This document shows, piece after piece, positions 1-7,194 of a stretch of DNA of 8,006 nucleotides (position 1 is its first letter; each line of letters begins with the position of its first letter). Below the pieces are notes generated by a model. The model made no database searches. It was not told where the DNA came from and worked only from the letters and a program-made list of their open reading frames with translations. The translations under genes were made by a program, and so were the position numbers. Source of the DNA: Corynebacterium sp. (lineage in GTDB: Bacteria; Actinomycetota; Actinomycetes; Mycobacteriales; Mycobacteriaceae); contig JAKDIS010000109.1 of assembly GCA_030450335.1 (NCBI GenBank), forward strand, positions 1-8,006. Direction: 5' to 3'.

Positions 1-843
<843 letters not shown>

Positions 844-850
844 GGGGGAA

Positions 851-856
851 CTCCCT
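851..856 (-). promoter_or_regulatory. Ribosome binding site of the ABC-F gene
   Basis: On the minus strand AGGGAG lies 7 bases before the ATG at 843. It decides the start over the in-frame ATG at codon 10. The overlapping hexamer TCAGGG (853-858) is exactly complementary to CCCTGA at 914-919, so this site could be masked in the mRNA. Confidence 0.7.
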
Positions 857-872
857 GAGTGGAGATGATGAG

Positions 873-905
873 GTGTCCCGCCGGGCGGTCGGCCGCCTCG
901 GGCAC
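873..905 (-). other. GC-rich hairpin in the ABC-F 5' leader
   Basis: The inner stem GGCGG (897-893) pairs with CCGCC (888-884) across the tetraloop CCGA. The outer stem CCCG (902-899) pairs with CGGG (880-877), and GTG (905-903) with CAC (875-873), with A876 bulged and A898 and CGG 883-881 forming an internal loop. No U-run follows, so it does not look like an intrinsic terminator. Confidence 0.5.
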
Positions 906-922
906 AGGACGATTCAGGGGTT

Positions 923-934
923 CTACTTCCGCAT
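923..934 (-). CDS. Three-codon upstream ORF (Met-Arg-Lys), candidate leader peptide
   Basis: ATG CGG AAG TAG is read from 934 to 923. The ATG lies 7 bases after a TATGCT -10 box, the same spacing seen before the likely leaderless starts of deoC and the SRPBCC gene, so it could be the 5' end of the ABC-F transcript and be translated without a Shine-Dalgarno. Its stop is 3 bases before the anti-Shine-Dalgarno hexamer CCCTGA. Very short leader peptides, some with basic residues, are known upstream of macrolide resistance genes (ErmDL, MsrDL). An ORF this short can arise by chance; the case rests on its position. Confidence 0.3.
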   Translation of the reverse strand: MRK

Positions 935-941
935 GGTACCG

Positions 942-970
942 AGCATAGCGTCACATGCGGGGAAGGTCCA
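942..970 (-). promoter_or_regulatory. Candidate promoter of the ABC-F gene
   Basis: On the minus strand TGGACC (970-965) and TATGCT (947-942) are separated by exactly 17 bases and each matches 4 of 6 sigma-70 consensus positions. The predicted start falls at about 934-936, at or next to the ATG of the three-codon ORF, giving a leader of about 90 bases to the ABC-F start. The -35 box overlaps the second reading frame of the possible small gene at 951-1207. Confidence 0.5.
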
Positions 971-1207
971 CCGTGGGCAACGAAACGATCTCGATACCTG
1001 CGATGAGAGCAGTTACCCGGGTGAAGGGGACTGGGTTGTCACGGAGTTCTTCTGCGATCCGGTCTCCGAGAACGCGACCATGCTCGCGTCCACCAGGATC
1101 TGATCGACGCTCCTGCGCGGTGGAGGCGGTGGCATCATCTTTTGCACCCTCCGGAGGGTAGCTGTCCCCGCCAGGTCGAAGAGACTCCCCACTCCGGTCA
1201 ACAGCAC
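951..1207 (-). pseudogene. Possible small gene split by an apparent frameshift
   Basis: Not a recognised family. A frame opens at GTG 1207, two bases after the TGA of the SRPBCC gene, with GAGGGG just upstream. It runs through a stretch starting SLFDLAGTATLRRVQK, followed by MMPPPPPRRS and VDQILVDASMVA, and stops at TAA 1015-1013 (64 residues). From about 1070 a second frame, open to TGA 953-951, reads like the natural continuation: LGDRIAEELRDNPVPF, then TRVTALIAGIEIVSLPTVDL. One missing base near 1070-1075 would join them into a protein of about 85 residues. Translational coupling to the upstream gene is plausible. Long open frames are common by chance at this GC content, so this may be noncoding; sequencing error, real decay or programmed shifting cannot be told apart here. 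Confidence 0.35.
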
Positions 1208-1208
1208 C

Positions 1209-1673
1209 TCACCCCTCGAGGATCCCCTTGATGTTCTGGAGGGTCTCGGTGATGCCGTAGGTGGCGGCGTCCTTCCGGTCAGCCTCCTGCGCGGCGGCGT
1301 CGTCGCCGAACTTCTGCCGGAAGTACCGCTCGCCGTCGGCGGTGAAGGCGGTGTACTCGGTGAGCACCGTGGCATCCTCCCGCCGGTTCACCGGCTCCAT
1401 GCGGAACCCCCACCGCGTGCCGCTGGAGGTCACCCGCCAGGAGAACTCCTGGCCCGGACGTGCGGAGACGACCTCGGAGATTGTCGACCACTCCCTCTCC
1501 GCGGTGCGGTTGTGCCCGGTGAACGTCGCGCCGTCGCCCCGTGCGTCGGAGTCCCACTGTGCGCGGTGGCACTGGGCGCTCCACTCCCCCGTGCGCGTGA
1601 CGTCGCTGACGAGGTCGAAGACCTCCGCGGGGGTCGCGTGGATGGTGACGGAGTCGCTGATCTCGTAGGCCAT
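1209..1673 (-). CDS. SRPBCC (START/polyketide cyclase-like) family protein
   Basis: This 154-residue protein has the SRPBCC outline: N-terminal MAYEISDSVTIHATPAEVFD (first strand, then the helix beginning with PAEVF), VTRTGEWS near residue 28, strands in the middle (GATFTGHNR, WSTISEVVSARPG, EFSWRVTS, GFRMEPV, ATVLTEYTAF), and a long C-terminal helix ending TETLQNIKGILEG. Such proteins form a hydrophobic pocket that binds or shields small lipophilic ligands; the ligand and any catalytic role here are unknown. No signal peptide or membrane segment is visible, so it is probably cytosolic. I start at ATG 1673 because a TACGCT -10 box lies 7 bases upstream and the family's first strand begins there. 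A GTG at 1697 would add 8 residues upstream of that strand and overlap the -10 box. Confidence 0.85.
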   Translation of the reverse strand: MAYEISDSVTIHATPAEVFDLVSDVTRTGEWSAQCHRAQWDSDARGDGATFTGHNRTAEREWSTISEVVSARPGQEFSWRVTSSGTRWGFRMEPVNRREDATVLTEYTAFTADGERYFRQKFGDDAAAQEADRKDAATYGITETLQNIKGILEG

Positions 1674-1680
1674 GGGATTC

Positions 1681-1686
1681 AGCGTA
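1681..1686 (-). promoter_or_regulatory. -10 box of the SRPBCC gene, likely leaderless transcript
   Basis: TACGCT on the minus strand lies 7 bases before the ATG at 1673, and there is no Shine-Dalgarno between them. That spacing puts transcription start at or next to the A of the ATG. No convincing -35 box is visible 16-19 bases further up. Confidence 0.4.
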
Positions 1687-1698
1687 GTCGGACGCACG

Positions 1699-1719
1699 GC
1701 GGGGCCGGCCAGACCCCGC
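1699..1719 (-). terminator. GC hairpin after the ABC transporter pair, possible terminator
   Basis: GCGGGG and CCCCGC form perfect 6-bp arms around a 9-base loop, 4 bases past the TAG of the 610-residue half-transporter. No U-run follows, so it is at best a U-less actinobacterial-type terminator. It also sits in the -35 area of the SRPBCC promoter. Confidence 0.3.
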
Positions 1720-1723
1720 GCAC

Positions 1724-3556
1724 CTACACCGCGCCGCCGGCGGCGAACTGGCTGCGGTAGAGCTCCGCGTAGGAGCCGTCGGCGGCCAGGAGTTCGTCGT
1801 GGGACCCCTGCTCCACGATCGTGCCGTCGACCATCACCAGGATGCGGTCGGCGTCGCGGATGGTGGACAGCCGGTGGGCGATCACGAAGGACGTCCGCCG
1901 GGCGCGGATCGCGTTCATCGCCTTCTGCACCAGCACCTCGGTACGGGTGTCCACCGACGAGGTGGCCTCGTCCAGGATCAGGATCTCCGGTTCCGCGAGG
2001 AAGGCGCGCGCGATGGTGATCAGCTGGCGCTCACCTGCCGAGACCGATCCGCCGTCCTGGTCGATGACGGTGTCGTAGCCGTCCGGCAGGGCGTGGACGA
2101 AGCGGTCGACGTAGGCGGCCTTCGCCGCGTCCCTGACCTCCTCGTCGGTGGCGTCGAGCCGGCCGTAACGGATGTTCTCCAGGATGGTGCCGTCGAACAG
2201 GACGGCGTCCTGCAGGACCATGCCGGTGCGCGAGCGCAGCTCGGCGCGCCCCATGGCGCGCGAGTCGACACCGTCGACGTAGATCGCACCGCCGGTGACC
2301 TCGTAGAACCGCATGATCAGGTTCACCATCGTGGTCTTGCCGGCACCGGTGGGCCCGACGATCGCCACGGTCTGTCCGGGTTCCACGTCCAGGTTCAGGT
2401 GCTCGATCAGCGGGGTGGACGGCGAGTACCCGAAGGAGACGTCGCGGAACTCCACGCGGCCGCGCACGGCCTGCGGCGAGGCCGTGGCGGACGGGTCGGC
2501 GTCCTGCTCCTCGGCGTCGAGCAGCTCGAAGACGCGCTCGGCGGAGGCCACACCGGACTGCACCATCGTCATCATCCCGGCGAGCTCGCCGAGGGGCTGG
2601 TTGAACTCGCGGGAGTACTGGATGAACGCCGTCGCCGCACCCAGGCTCATCTGCCCGTTCGCTACGCGCAGGCCGCCGAACACGGCGATGACCACGTAGC
2701 TGAGGTAGTTGAGGAACTGCATCAGCGGCATCATCATGCCGGACAGGAACTGCGCCTTCGCGCTGGCCTGGTAGAGCTCCTCGTTGCGCTCGTCGTAGGT
2801 CACCGACATCTCGTCCTGCCGACCGTAGGCCACGACCAGTTCGTGGCCGGTGAAGGCCTCCTCGACATGCCCGTTGACCTTGCCGGTGCCGGCCCACTGC
2901 GCGCCGTACTGCTTCTGCGCCCGGGTGCCGACGATGCCGACGACGATGGCGGTCAGCGGCAGGGCCAGCAGCGCGACGATCGCGAGCTGCCAGGACACCC
3001 GGAACATCATCACGGTCACGCCGATGATCATCATGCCGGAGTAGGCGAACTGGCTCAGCGCCTGCTGGAGGGCCTGCTGGACGTTGTCGACGTCGTTGGT
3101 GGTGCGCGAGAGCAGGTCGCCCTTCTGCCGCGAGTCGTAGAAGCTCAGCGGCAGGCGGTGGACCTTGCGTTCCACGTCGGTGCGCAGCTCCACGATCACC
3201 GCGACGACGATCTTGTTGAGGATGAACCCCTGCGCCCAGTTGAACACGGAGGCCACCACGTACATGCCCAGCACGATGCCGATGAGCCGGCCGAGTTCGC
3301 CGAAGTCGATGCCGGCACCGGGCTCACCGTTCCAGGTGGCGAGCACGCCGTCGTAGATCACGTCGACGGCGTCGCCGAGGACCTTCGGCGCGTAGACGGT
3401 CAGCACCACGCACACCACGAGCAGGACGAAGACCCACGTCAGCGCGATCTTGCGGGGCGCCATCAGCGCCACCATGCGCAGCGCCGAGGGCCAAAAGGCC
3501 TTCGCCGACCGCGGCGCGGACTCCGCGCCCCGGTCAGTCACTTCGGTGTCACTCAT
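1724..3556 (-). CDS. ABC transporter half, permease fused to ATPase (consensus catalytic site)
   Basis: This 610-residue half-transporter has a type I exporter membrane domain (about six segments: near 35-60, 88-115, 170-188, 189-212, 272-295 and 302-325) and a C-terminal ATPase. Walker A is GPTGAGKTT at 401-409, Walker B ILILDE with catalytic Glu530, and the switch histidine is His561 in IAHRLST. The signature motif is altered to VSAGE (505-509) instead of LSGGQ. Its partner has the opposite defects, so the two should form an asymmetric heterodimer in the cytoplasmic membrane. The order and features resemble mycobacterial Rv1272c, reported to act on long-chain fatty acids, and heterodimeric multidrug exporters such as BmrCD; the substrate here is unknown. 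Its ATG overlaps the partner's TGA by 4 bases, with GGAGG 7 bases upstream, so translation is coupled. Confidence 0.95.
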   Translation of the reverse strand: MSDTEVTDRGAESAPRSAKAFWPSALRMVALMAPRKIALTWVFVLLVVCVVLTVYAPKVLGDAVDVIYDGVLATWNGEPGAGIDFGELGRLIGIVLGMYVVASVFNWAQGFILNKIVVAVIVELRTDVERKVHRLPLSFYDSRQKGDLLSRTTNDVDNVQQALQQALSQFAYSGMMIIGVTVMMFRVSWQLAIVALLALPLTAIVVGIVGTRAQKQYGAQWAGTGKVNGHVEEAFTGHELVVAYGRQDEMSVTYDERNEELYQASAKAQFLSGMMMPLMQFLNYLSYVVIAVFGGLRVANGQMSLGAATAFIQYSREFNQPLGELAGMMTMVQSGVASAERVFELLDAEEQDADPSATASPQAVRGRVEFRDVSFGYSPSTPLIEHLNLDVEPGQTVAIVGPTGAGKTTMVNLIMRFYEVTGGAIYVDGVDSRAMGRAELRSRTGMVLQDAVLFDGTILENIRYGRLDATDEEVRDAAKAAYVDRFVHALPDGYDTVIDQDGGSVSAGERQLITIARAFLAEPEILILDEATSSVDTRTEVLVQKAMNAIRARRTSFVIAHRLSTIRDADRILVMVDGTIVEQGSHDELLAADGSYAELYRSQFAAGGAV

Positions 3557-5310
3557 CGCTGTGCCTCCATCTGCGACTCGACGATCTCGCGGTAGGTGTC
3601 GCTGGACGCCAGCAGGTCGTCGTGCGTCCCGCGGGCGACGATGTGCCCCTTGTCCAGCACCAGGATCTGGTCGGCGTCACGCACCGTGGACACCCGCTGT
3701 GCGACGGTGACCACCGCCGCGTCCCTGGTCCCGGGGTGCAGTGCGGCGCGCAGCGCGGCGTCGGTGCGCACGTCCAGGGCGGAGAAGGAGTCGTCGAAGA
3801 CGTACACCTTCGGCGCGGCGACGAGCGCGCGGGCGATGCACAGGCGCTGGCGCTGGCCGCCGGAGACGTCCGTGCCGCCCTGCGCCACCGGGGACGCCAG
3901 GCCTGCGGCCTCGCCGTCACCGCGGCTGCGCACGAAACCGTCGGCCTGCGCGACGCGCAGCGCGTCCCACAGTTCGTCGTCGGTGGCGTCGGTGCGTCCG
4001 AAACGCAGGTTGGAAGCCACCGTCCCGGAGAACAGGAACGCCTTCTGCGGCACCAGGCCGACGGCGCGGGCGAGGTCCTTACGCGGCATCGCCGCGACGG
4101 GCACCCCGTCGATGAGCACGTCGCCGGACGTCGGCGCGAACAGGCGCGGGATGAGGTTGACCAGCGTGGACTTGCCGGAGCCGGTCGCCCCGATCACCGC
4201 GGTGGTCTGCCCGGGGCGCACCGTGAAGCTCACGTCGGTGAGCACCGGCTTGTCCGCGCCCGGGTAGGTGAAGGACACGTCGCGGAACTCCAGCTCGCCG
4301 CGCACCTGCGTCGGCGACACGGTCTCCACCGACGGATCGGCCTCCGGCTCGGTGATGGACGGTTCGTGGCCGAGGACGTCCTGGATGCGTCCGGCGCACA
4401 CGATCGCGCGCGGCAGCATCATCGCCATGAACGAGCCCATCATCACCGCCACGAGGATCTGCAGCAGGTACTGCATGAACGCGGTCAGCGAGCCGACCTC
4501 GATCGCCCCGTCTGCCACGCGGTGGCCGCCGAACCACAGCACCGCCGCCGTCGCACCGTGCAGCACGACCATGATCACCGGGCCCATCAGGACGAACACG
4601 CGTCCCACGCGCTCGGAGACCCAGGCGACGGCCTGGTTGGCGTCCTCGAAACGCCTGGTCTCGAACTTCTCACGGACGAAGGCGCGGATCACCCGGATGC
4701 CGGTGATCTGCTCACGCATCACGCCGTTGATGGCGTCGATGCGGTCCTGCATCGAGCCGAACAGCGGCACCAGACGGGCGACCATCGTGCCCACGACGAC
4801 CAGCAGCACGGCGACGGAGACCCACACCAGCCACGACAGGCCGGCGTCCTCGCGCAGCGCCATGACGATGCCGCCGATGCACATGATCGGCATGGTGACC
4901 ATGAAGCTCAGGAACATCACGAAGACCATCTGCACCTGCTGCACGTCGTTCGTGCCGCGGGTGATCAGCGTGGGCACCCCGAAGGTGCCCATGTCCTGGG
5001 CGCTGAAGCGGTCCACGCTGCGGTAGACGTCGCGCCGGACGTCGCGTCCGACGGACATCGCCAGACGCGCGGCGCACCAGGTCGCCGCGACGGCGGTGAT
5101 GACCTGCACGAATGCCACGGCGACCATGATGCCGCCGGTGGACCAGATGTAGCCGATGTCGCCACGGGACACACCCTGGTCGATGATGTCGGCGTTGAGA
5201 CGGGGGAGGTAGAGCGTCGCGAAGGTGGAGACGATCTGAAGAAGGAGGACTGCCACCAACAGCCCCGGGTACTGACGGGCGTACCTACCCACGAGGCGAA
5301 GAAGTTGCAC
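3553..5310 (-). CDS. ABC transporter half, permease fused to ATPase (degenerate catalytic site)
   Basis: This 585-residue protein has six likely membrane segments (about 14-34, 58-80, 128-152, 157-180, 238-262, 272-298) then an ATPase domain. Walker A GATGSGKST (374-382), Q-loop Gln422 and signature VSGGQ (482-486) are intact. The residue after Walker B is Asp507 (VYVFDDS) instead of Glu, and the switch histidine is replaced by Gln538 (VAQRVST). These are hallmarks of the degenerate partner in heterodimeric exporters (TM287, BmrC). The text closely resembles mycobacterial Rv1273c, for example PTLITRGTNDVQQ and PIMCIGGIVMAL. It is first in a two-gene operon with the 610-residue partner. The start is GTG at 5310, with TACACT 6 bases upstream and no Shine-Dalgarno, suggesting a leaderless transcript. 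Transport direction and substrate are not fixed by sequence. Confidence 0.95.
   Translation of the reverse strand: MQLLRLVGRYARQYPGLLVAVLLLQIVSTFATLYLPRLNADIIDQGVSRGDIGYIWSTGGIMVAVAFVQVITAVAATWCAARLAMSVGRDVRRDVYRSVDRFSAQDMGTFGVPTLITRGTNDVQQVQMVFVMFLSFMVTMPIMCIGGIVMALREDAGLSWLVWVSVAVLLVVVGTMVARLVPLFGSMQDRIDAINGVMREQITGIRVIRAFVREKFETRRFEDANQAVAWVSERVGRVFVLMGPVIMVVLHGATAAVLWFGGHRVADGAIEVGSLTAFMQYLLQILVAVMMGSFMAMMLPRAIVCAGRIQDVLGHEPSITEPEADPSVETVSPTQVRGELEFRDVSFTYPGADKPVLTDVSFTVRPGQTTAVIGATGSGKSTLVNLIPRLFAPTSGDVLIDGVPVAAMPRKDLARAVGLVPQKAFLFSGTVASNLRFGRTDATDDELWDALRVAQADGFVRSRGDGEAAGLASPVAQGGTDVSGGQRQRLCIARALVAAPKVYVFDDSFSALDVRTDAALRAALHPGTRDAAVVTVAQRVSTVRDADQILVLDKGHIVARGTHDDLLASSDTYREIVESQMEAQR
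3564..3568 (-). promoter_or_regulatory. Internal ribosome binding site of the second half-transporter
   Basis: GGAGG lies inside the end of the 585-residue gene, 7 bases before the ATG at 3556. With the ATGA overlap it supports coupled, near-equal synthesis of the two halves. Confidence 0.7.
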
Positions 5311-5316
5311 CCCGAC

Positions 5317-5322
5317 AGTGTA
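5317..5322 (-). promoter_or_regulatory. -10 box of the ABC transporter operon, likely leaderless
   Basis: TACACT on the minus strand is 6 bases before the GTG at 5310. The 48-base gap to deoC (5311-5358) has no Shine-Dalgarno and no clear terminator. CATAAT, about a dozen bases further up (starting near 5333), is an alternative -10 box. No strong -35 is visible. Read-through from deoC is also possible. Confidence 0.4.
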
Positions 5323-5358
5323 GGCGATTATGTACCTGACCTGCCAGGAAGCATGCCC

Positions 5359-6006
5359 TCAACAGGCGCCGAGCACCGCCGCGGAGGACGACAGGCCCAG
5401 GCGCGTGGCGCCGGCGGCGACCATCGCCTCGGCGGCGTCGCGGGTGCGGATCCCGCCGGACGCCTTGATGCCGAGGCGTCCCCCGACGGCCCCGTGCATC
5501 AGTTCCACGGCGTGCACGCTCGCCCCACCCGCCGGGTGGAAGCCGGTGGACGTCTTCACGAAGTCGGCCCCGGCGTCCTCCGCGCAGCGGCAGGCGGTCA
5601 GGACCTCCCCGTCGGTCAGGGCCGCCGACTCGATGATGACCTTGAGCACGCCCGGTGCGGGCACCGCGGCGCGCACCACGGCGATCTCGTGGGCCAGCTC
5701 CTCGTCGCGCCCCTCCTTGAGCAGGGCGAGGTTGACGACCATGTCGACCTCGTCGGCACCGTCGGCGACCGCGCGTGCCGCCTCGGTGGCCTTGACCTCG
5801 GCCTTCACCGCACCGGACGGGAAGCCGACCACCGTGGCCACGCGCACGCCGTCCGGCGTGGCGACCGGCAGCTGGGACGGCGAGACGCAGATTGCGTACG
5901 TGCCCAGCTCCCCCGCCTCGTGCGCGAGGGCGGCGACGTCGGCGGGTGTGGCTTCCGGCTTGAGCAGGGTGTGGTCGATAAGGCGGGCGAGGTCGGTGCG
6001 CTGCAT
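5359..6006 (-). CDS. deoC: Deoxyribose-phosphate aldolase
   Basis: DeoC cleaves 2-deoxy-D-ribose 5-phosphate to glyceraldehyde 3-phosphate and acetaldehyde in cytosolic deoxynucleoside breakdown. The 215-residue protein is a class I aldolase TIM barrel of normal length. It opens with [11 protein letters not shown] (10-20) and has VVGFPSG near 59-65. The Schiff-base lysine is Lys151 in FVKTSTGF, the second active-site lysine is Lys181 in IKASGGIR, and the helper aspartate is Asp88 in DEVDMVVN. I start at ATG 6006 because the family motif begins nine residues in and TAGGCT lies 7 bases upstream; the frame continues upstream but only as Arg/Pro-rich non-family sequence. No other deoxynucleoside genes (deoA, deoD, cdd) are beside it. 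The gap to the cyclodeaminase is 65 bases, so it may be co-transcribed or have its own promoter. Confidence 0.96.
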   Translation of the reverse strand: MQRTDLARLIDHTLLKPEATPADVAALAHEAGELGTYAICVSPSQLPVATPDGVRVATVVGFPSGAVKAEVKATEAARAVADGADEVDMVVNLALLKEGRDEELAHEIAVVRAAVPAPGVLKVIIESAALTDGEVLTACRCAEDAGADFVKTSTGFHPAGGASVHAVELMHGAVGGRLGIKASGGIRTRDAAEAMVAAGATRLGLSSSAAVLGAC

Positions 6007-6013
6007 GTCCCGA

Positions 6014-6019
6014 AGCCTA
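6014..6019 (-). promoter_or_regulatory. -10 box of deoC, likely leaderless transcript
   Basis: TAGGCT on the minus strand is 7 bases before the ATG at 6006, with no Shine-Dalgarno between. The spacing matches that of the SRPBCC gene. No good -35 box is seen. Confidence 0.4.
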
Positions 6020-6025
6020 CCGCGC

Positions 6026-6050
6026 GGGGTGTGGGCCGACCGTGCACCCC
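6026..6050 (-). other. Inverted repeat between the cyclodeaminase gene and deoC
   Basis: GGGGTG (6050-6045) and CACCCC (6031-6026) form 6-bp arms around 13 bases, just upstream of the deoC -10 box. It could be a weak terminator of the upstream gene or an operator for deoC. There is no U-run, so neither is established. Confidence 0.25.
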
Positions 6051-6071
6051 TAACACAATCCGCAGGTCGCG

Positions 6072-7091
6072 CTACAGCTCGAGTCGTGTTCCCACGGAGG
6101 TGCTCAGGGCGCGGTCGTAGATCGCACGCCCAACGGTCACGTCGCATACCGCCATACCGATATTGCTGTTGACGATGAGCTGGTCGGAGTTCTCCCTACC
6201 CGGCTTCACACCGGCGAGGACCTCACCCGTCTCCGAGGTGATGGAGGGCAGTCCATCCGGGAAGTACCCCATCTGATTGAACAGCTCATGTTCTTCGATG
6301 CTGTCGACGATGTACTTGTCCGCCAGGCGTGCGATGTCCGGATCCCAGAAGGTGTTCAGGTCGCAGGGCAGGATCGTCTGCCCTGCCCCGACCCAACCCC
6401 GCTTGACGACGGACATCGGCTCCTTGAGGATCACGGTGGCCGAACTGAGCACCTCGCAGCTCTTGGCGACCGCCTCAGGCGATTCTCCCTTGACCAGGGT
6501 GAAGGAAACCTCTCCCTGCAGCTCCGCGATCAGGGCGTCTGCTGCGGACTCGCGGTTGTCGTAGACGAAGACCTTCTTCAGGTCAGGCATCGCCTCGGCA
6601 GCGAAACGGATGTGCTCCTTGCCCTGCACCCCGCAGCCGAACATCCCGAAGGTCTCGGCCCCCGGGTGCAGGGTGGCTGCCGACAGGACCGTGACTGCAG
6701 GCGTGCGCATCGCCGTGACCCACGTCGAGTCCATGATCGCCAACGGAACACCCGATTCGACGTCGTTGATCACCATCAGTCCGGTCGTCTGCGGAAGGCC
6801 GAACTTCTGCGGGTTGTTCGGGTAGCACTCGATCCACTTGCATCCCACGGCGTTCATCTCGGGCACGTAGGCCGGCATCGCGTGGTAGAAGACCTCCGGG
6901 TACGGGTGCACGCCGATCTTCGCCGGCATCTCGTAGCGGTGGTTCCCGTGTTCGACCAAGGTGTCGCTGGTGATGTCGAGGATCTCCCGGCGATTGATGC
7001 CCAGGTCGAGGACGTCCTGTTTGGTGAGGTACAGGATGTCCTTGCCGAGCTCGAGGCCGGCGGACTGGGAGGATGCGGTGGTTTCTGTCAT
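6072..7091 (-). CDS. Ornithine cyclodeaminase/mu-crystallin family protein
   Basis: This 339-residue cytosolic enzyme belongs to the NAD(P)-binding family that includes ornithine cyclodeaminase (ornithine to proline plus ammonia), alanine dehydrogenases and imine reductases. Family residues are visible: Lys85 in [33 protein letters not shown] (98-118), Arg129-Thr130 in TAMRTPAV, the dinucleotide fingerprint GMFGCGVQG (149-157), and Asp244 in LPCDLN. Length is normal. Start ATG 7091 is supported by AGGGG at 7098-7102, 6 bases upstream. A PucR-type regulator lies directly upstream on the same strand, which suits an inducible amine or amino-acid catabolic role. Substrate cannot be read from sequence. 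I recall that some members of this subgroup carry the database name tyramine oxidase subunit B, so the ornithine name should not be taken literally. GC is lower than in the transporter genes. Confidence 0.88.
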   Translation of the reverse strand: MTETTASSQSAGLELGKDILYLTKQDVLDLGINRREILDITSDTLVEHGNHRYEMPAKIGVHPYPEVFYHAMPAYVPEMNAVGCKWIECYPNNPQKFGLPQTTGLMVINDVESGVPLAIMDSTWVTAMRTPAVTVLSAATLHPGAETFGMFGCGVQGKEHIRFAAEAMPDLKKVFVYDNRESAADALIAELQGEVSFTLVKGESPEAVAKSCEVLSSATVILKEPMSVVKRGWVGAGQTILPCDLNTFWDPDIARLADKYIVDSIEEHELFNQMGYFPDGLPSITSETGEVLAGVKPGRENSDQLIVNSNIGMAVCDVTVGRAIYDRALSTSVGTRLEL

Positions 7092-7097
7092 GGCGTG

Positions 7098-7102
7098 CCC
7101 CT
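7098..7102 (-). promoter_or_regulatory. Ribosome binding site of the cyclodeaminase gene
   Basis: AGGGG lies 6 bases before the ATG at 7091. It differs from deoC and the SRPBCC gene, which lack a Shine-Dalgarno. Confidence 0.6.
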
Positions 7103-7124
7103 GACTCTCGATGTTCGGACGGCG

Positions 7125-7145
7125 AGGGTATCTCGCTCGTGAGAT
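7125..7145 (-). promoter_or_regulatory. Candidate -10 box overlapping an inverted repeat (possible operator)
   Basis: ATCTC and GAGAT form perfect 5-bp arms around a 6-base spacer (7130-7145). They overlap, by one base, a possible -10 box TACCCT (7130-7125) on the minus strand, 33 bases before the cyclodeaminase ATG. The position suits an operator for the adjacent regulator. There is no good -35 box and the arms are short. The rest of the 97-base gap (7098-7194 beyond the ribosome binding site) shows nothing else clear. Confidence 0.3.
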
Positions 7146-7194
7146 CCATCCTGGGGTGCCCTGCCCACCGGGTCATCCGCGCTGGAGAGGAAGT

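Larger units (their letters stand above)
851..934 (-). promoter_or_regulatory. Candidate translational attenuator of the ABC-F gene
   Basis: Reading the minus strand there is a three-codon ORF (934-923), then CCCTGA (914-919), a strong hairpin (905-873), and TCAGGGAG (858-851), 7 bases before the ABC-F start. CCCTGA and TCAGGG pair perfectly over 6 bases and would close a stem around the hairpin, hiding the Shine-Dalgarno. The hairpin has a 5-bp inner stem GGCGG/CCGCC with loop CCGA (897-884) and an outer stem CCCG/CGGG extended by GTG/CAC around one bulged A (905-899 with 880-873). A ribosome paused at the mini-ORF stop would cover 914-919 and free the Shine-Dalgarno. There is no U-run, so control at translation is likelier than transcription termination. 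The pairing is seen in the sequence; the function is inferred from known ABC-F and erm attenuators. Confidence 0.4.

Noticed and set aside
873..905. Intrinsic transcription terminator in the ABC-F leader
   Set aside because: The hairpin is strong but no U-run follows on the transcript, so a translational role fits better.
873..1161. Short plus-strand open frames in the 365-base gap before the ABC-F gene
   Set aside because: No ribosome binding site, no protein-like text, and they oppose the candidate promoter, leader and small minus-strand gene.
1799..3595. A 598-codon plus-strand open frame opposite the second half-transporter
   Set aside because: Same cause: antisense shadow with His/Asp/Gly/Val-rich simple composition and no domain.
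3622..6120. An 832-codon open frame on the plus strand across the first half-transporter and deoC
   Set aside because: It is antisense to two clear genes, is full of His, Arg, Asp and Gly with no recognisable domain, and is the usual by-product of strong GC third-position bias.
6007..6147. N-terminal extension of deoC to the start of the open frame at 6147
   Set aside because: The extra 47 residues are Arg/Pro-rich and unlike DeoC, and the TAGGCT box sits inside them; ATG 6006 fits family length.
6288..7142. A 284-codon plus-strand open frame opposite the cyclodeaminase
   Set aside because: The opposite strand has an unmistakable enzyme with a Shine-Dalgarno; this frame has no family features.
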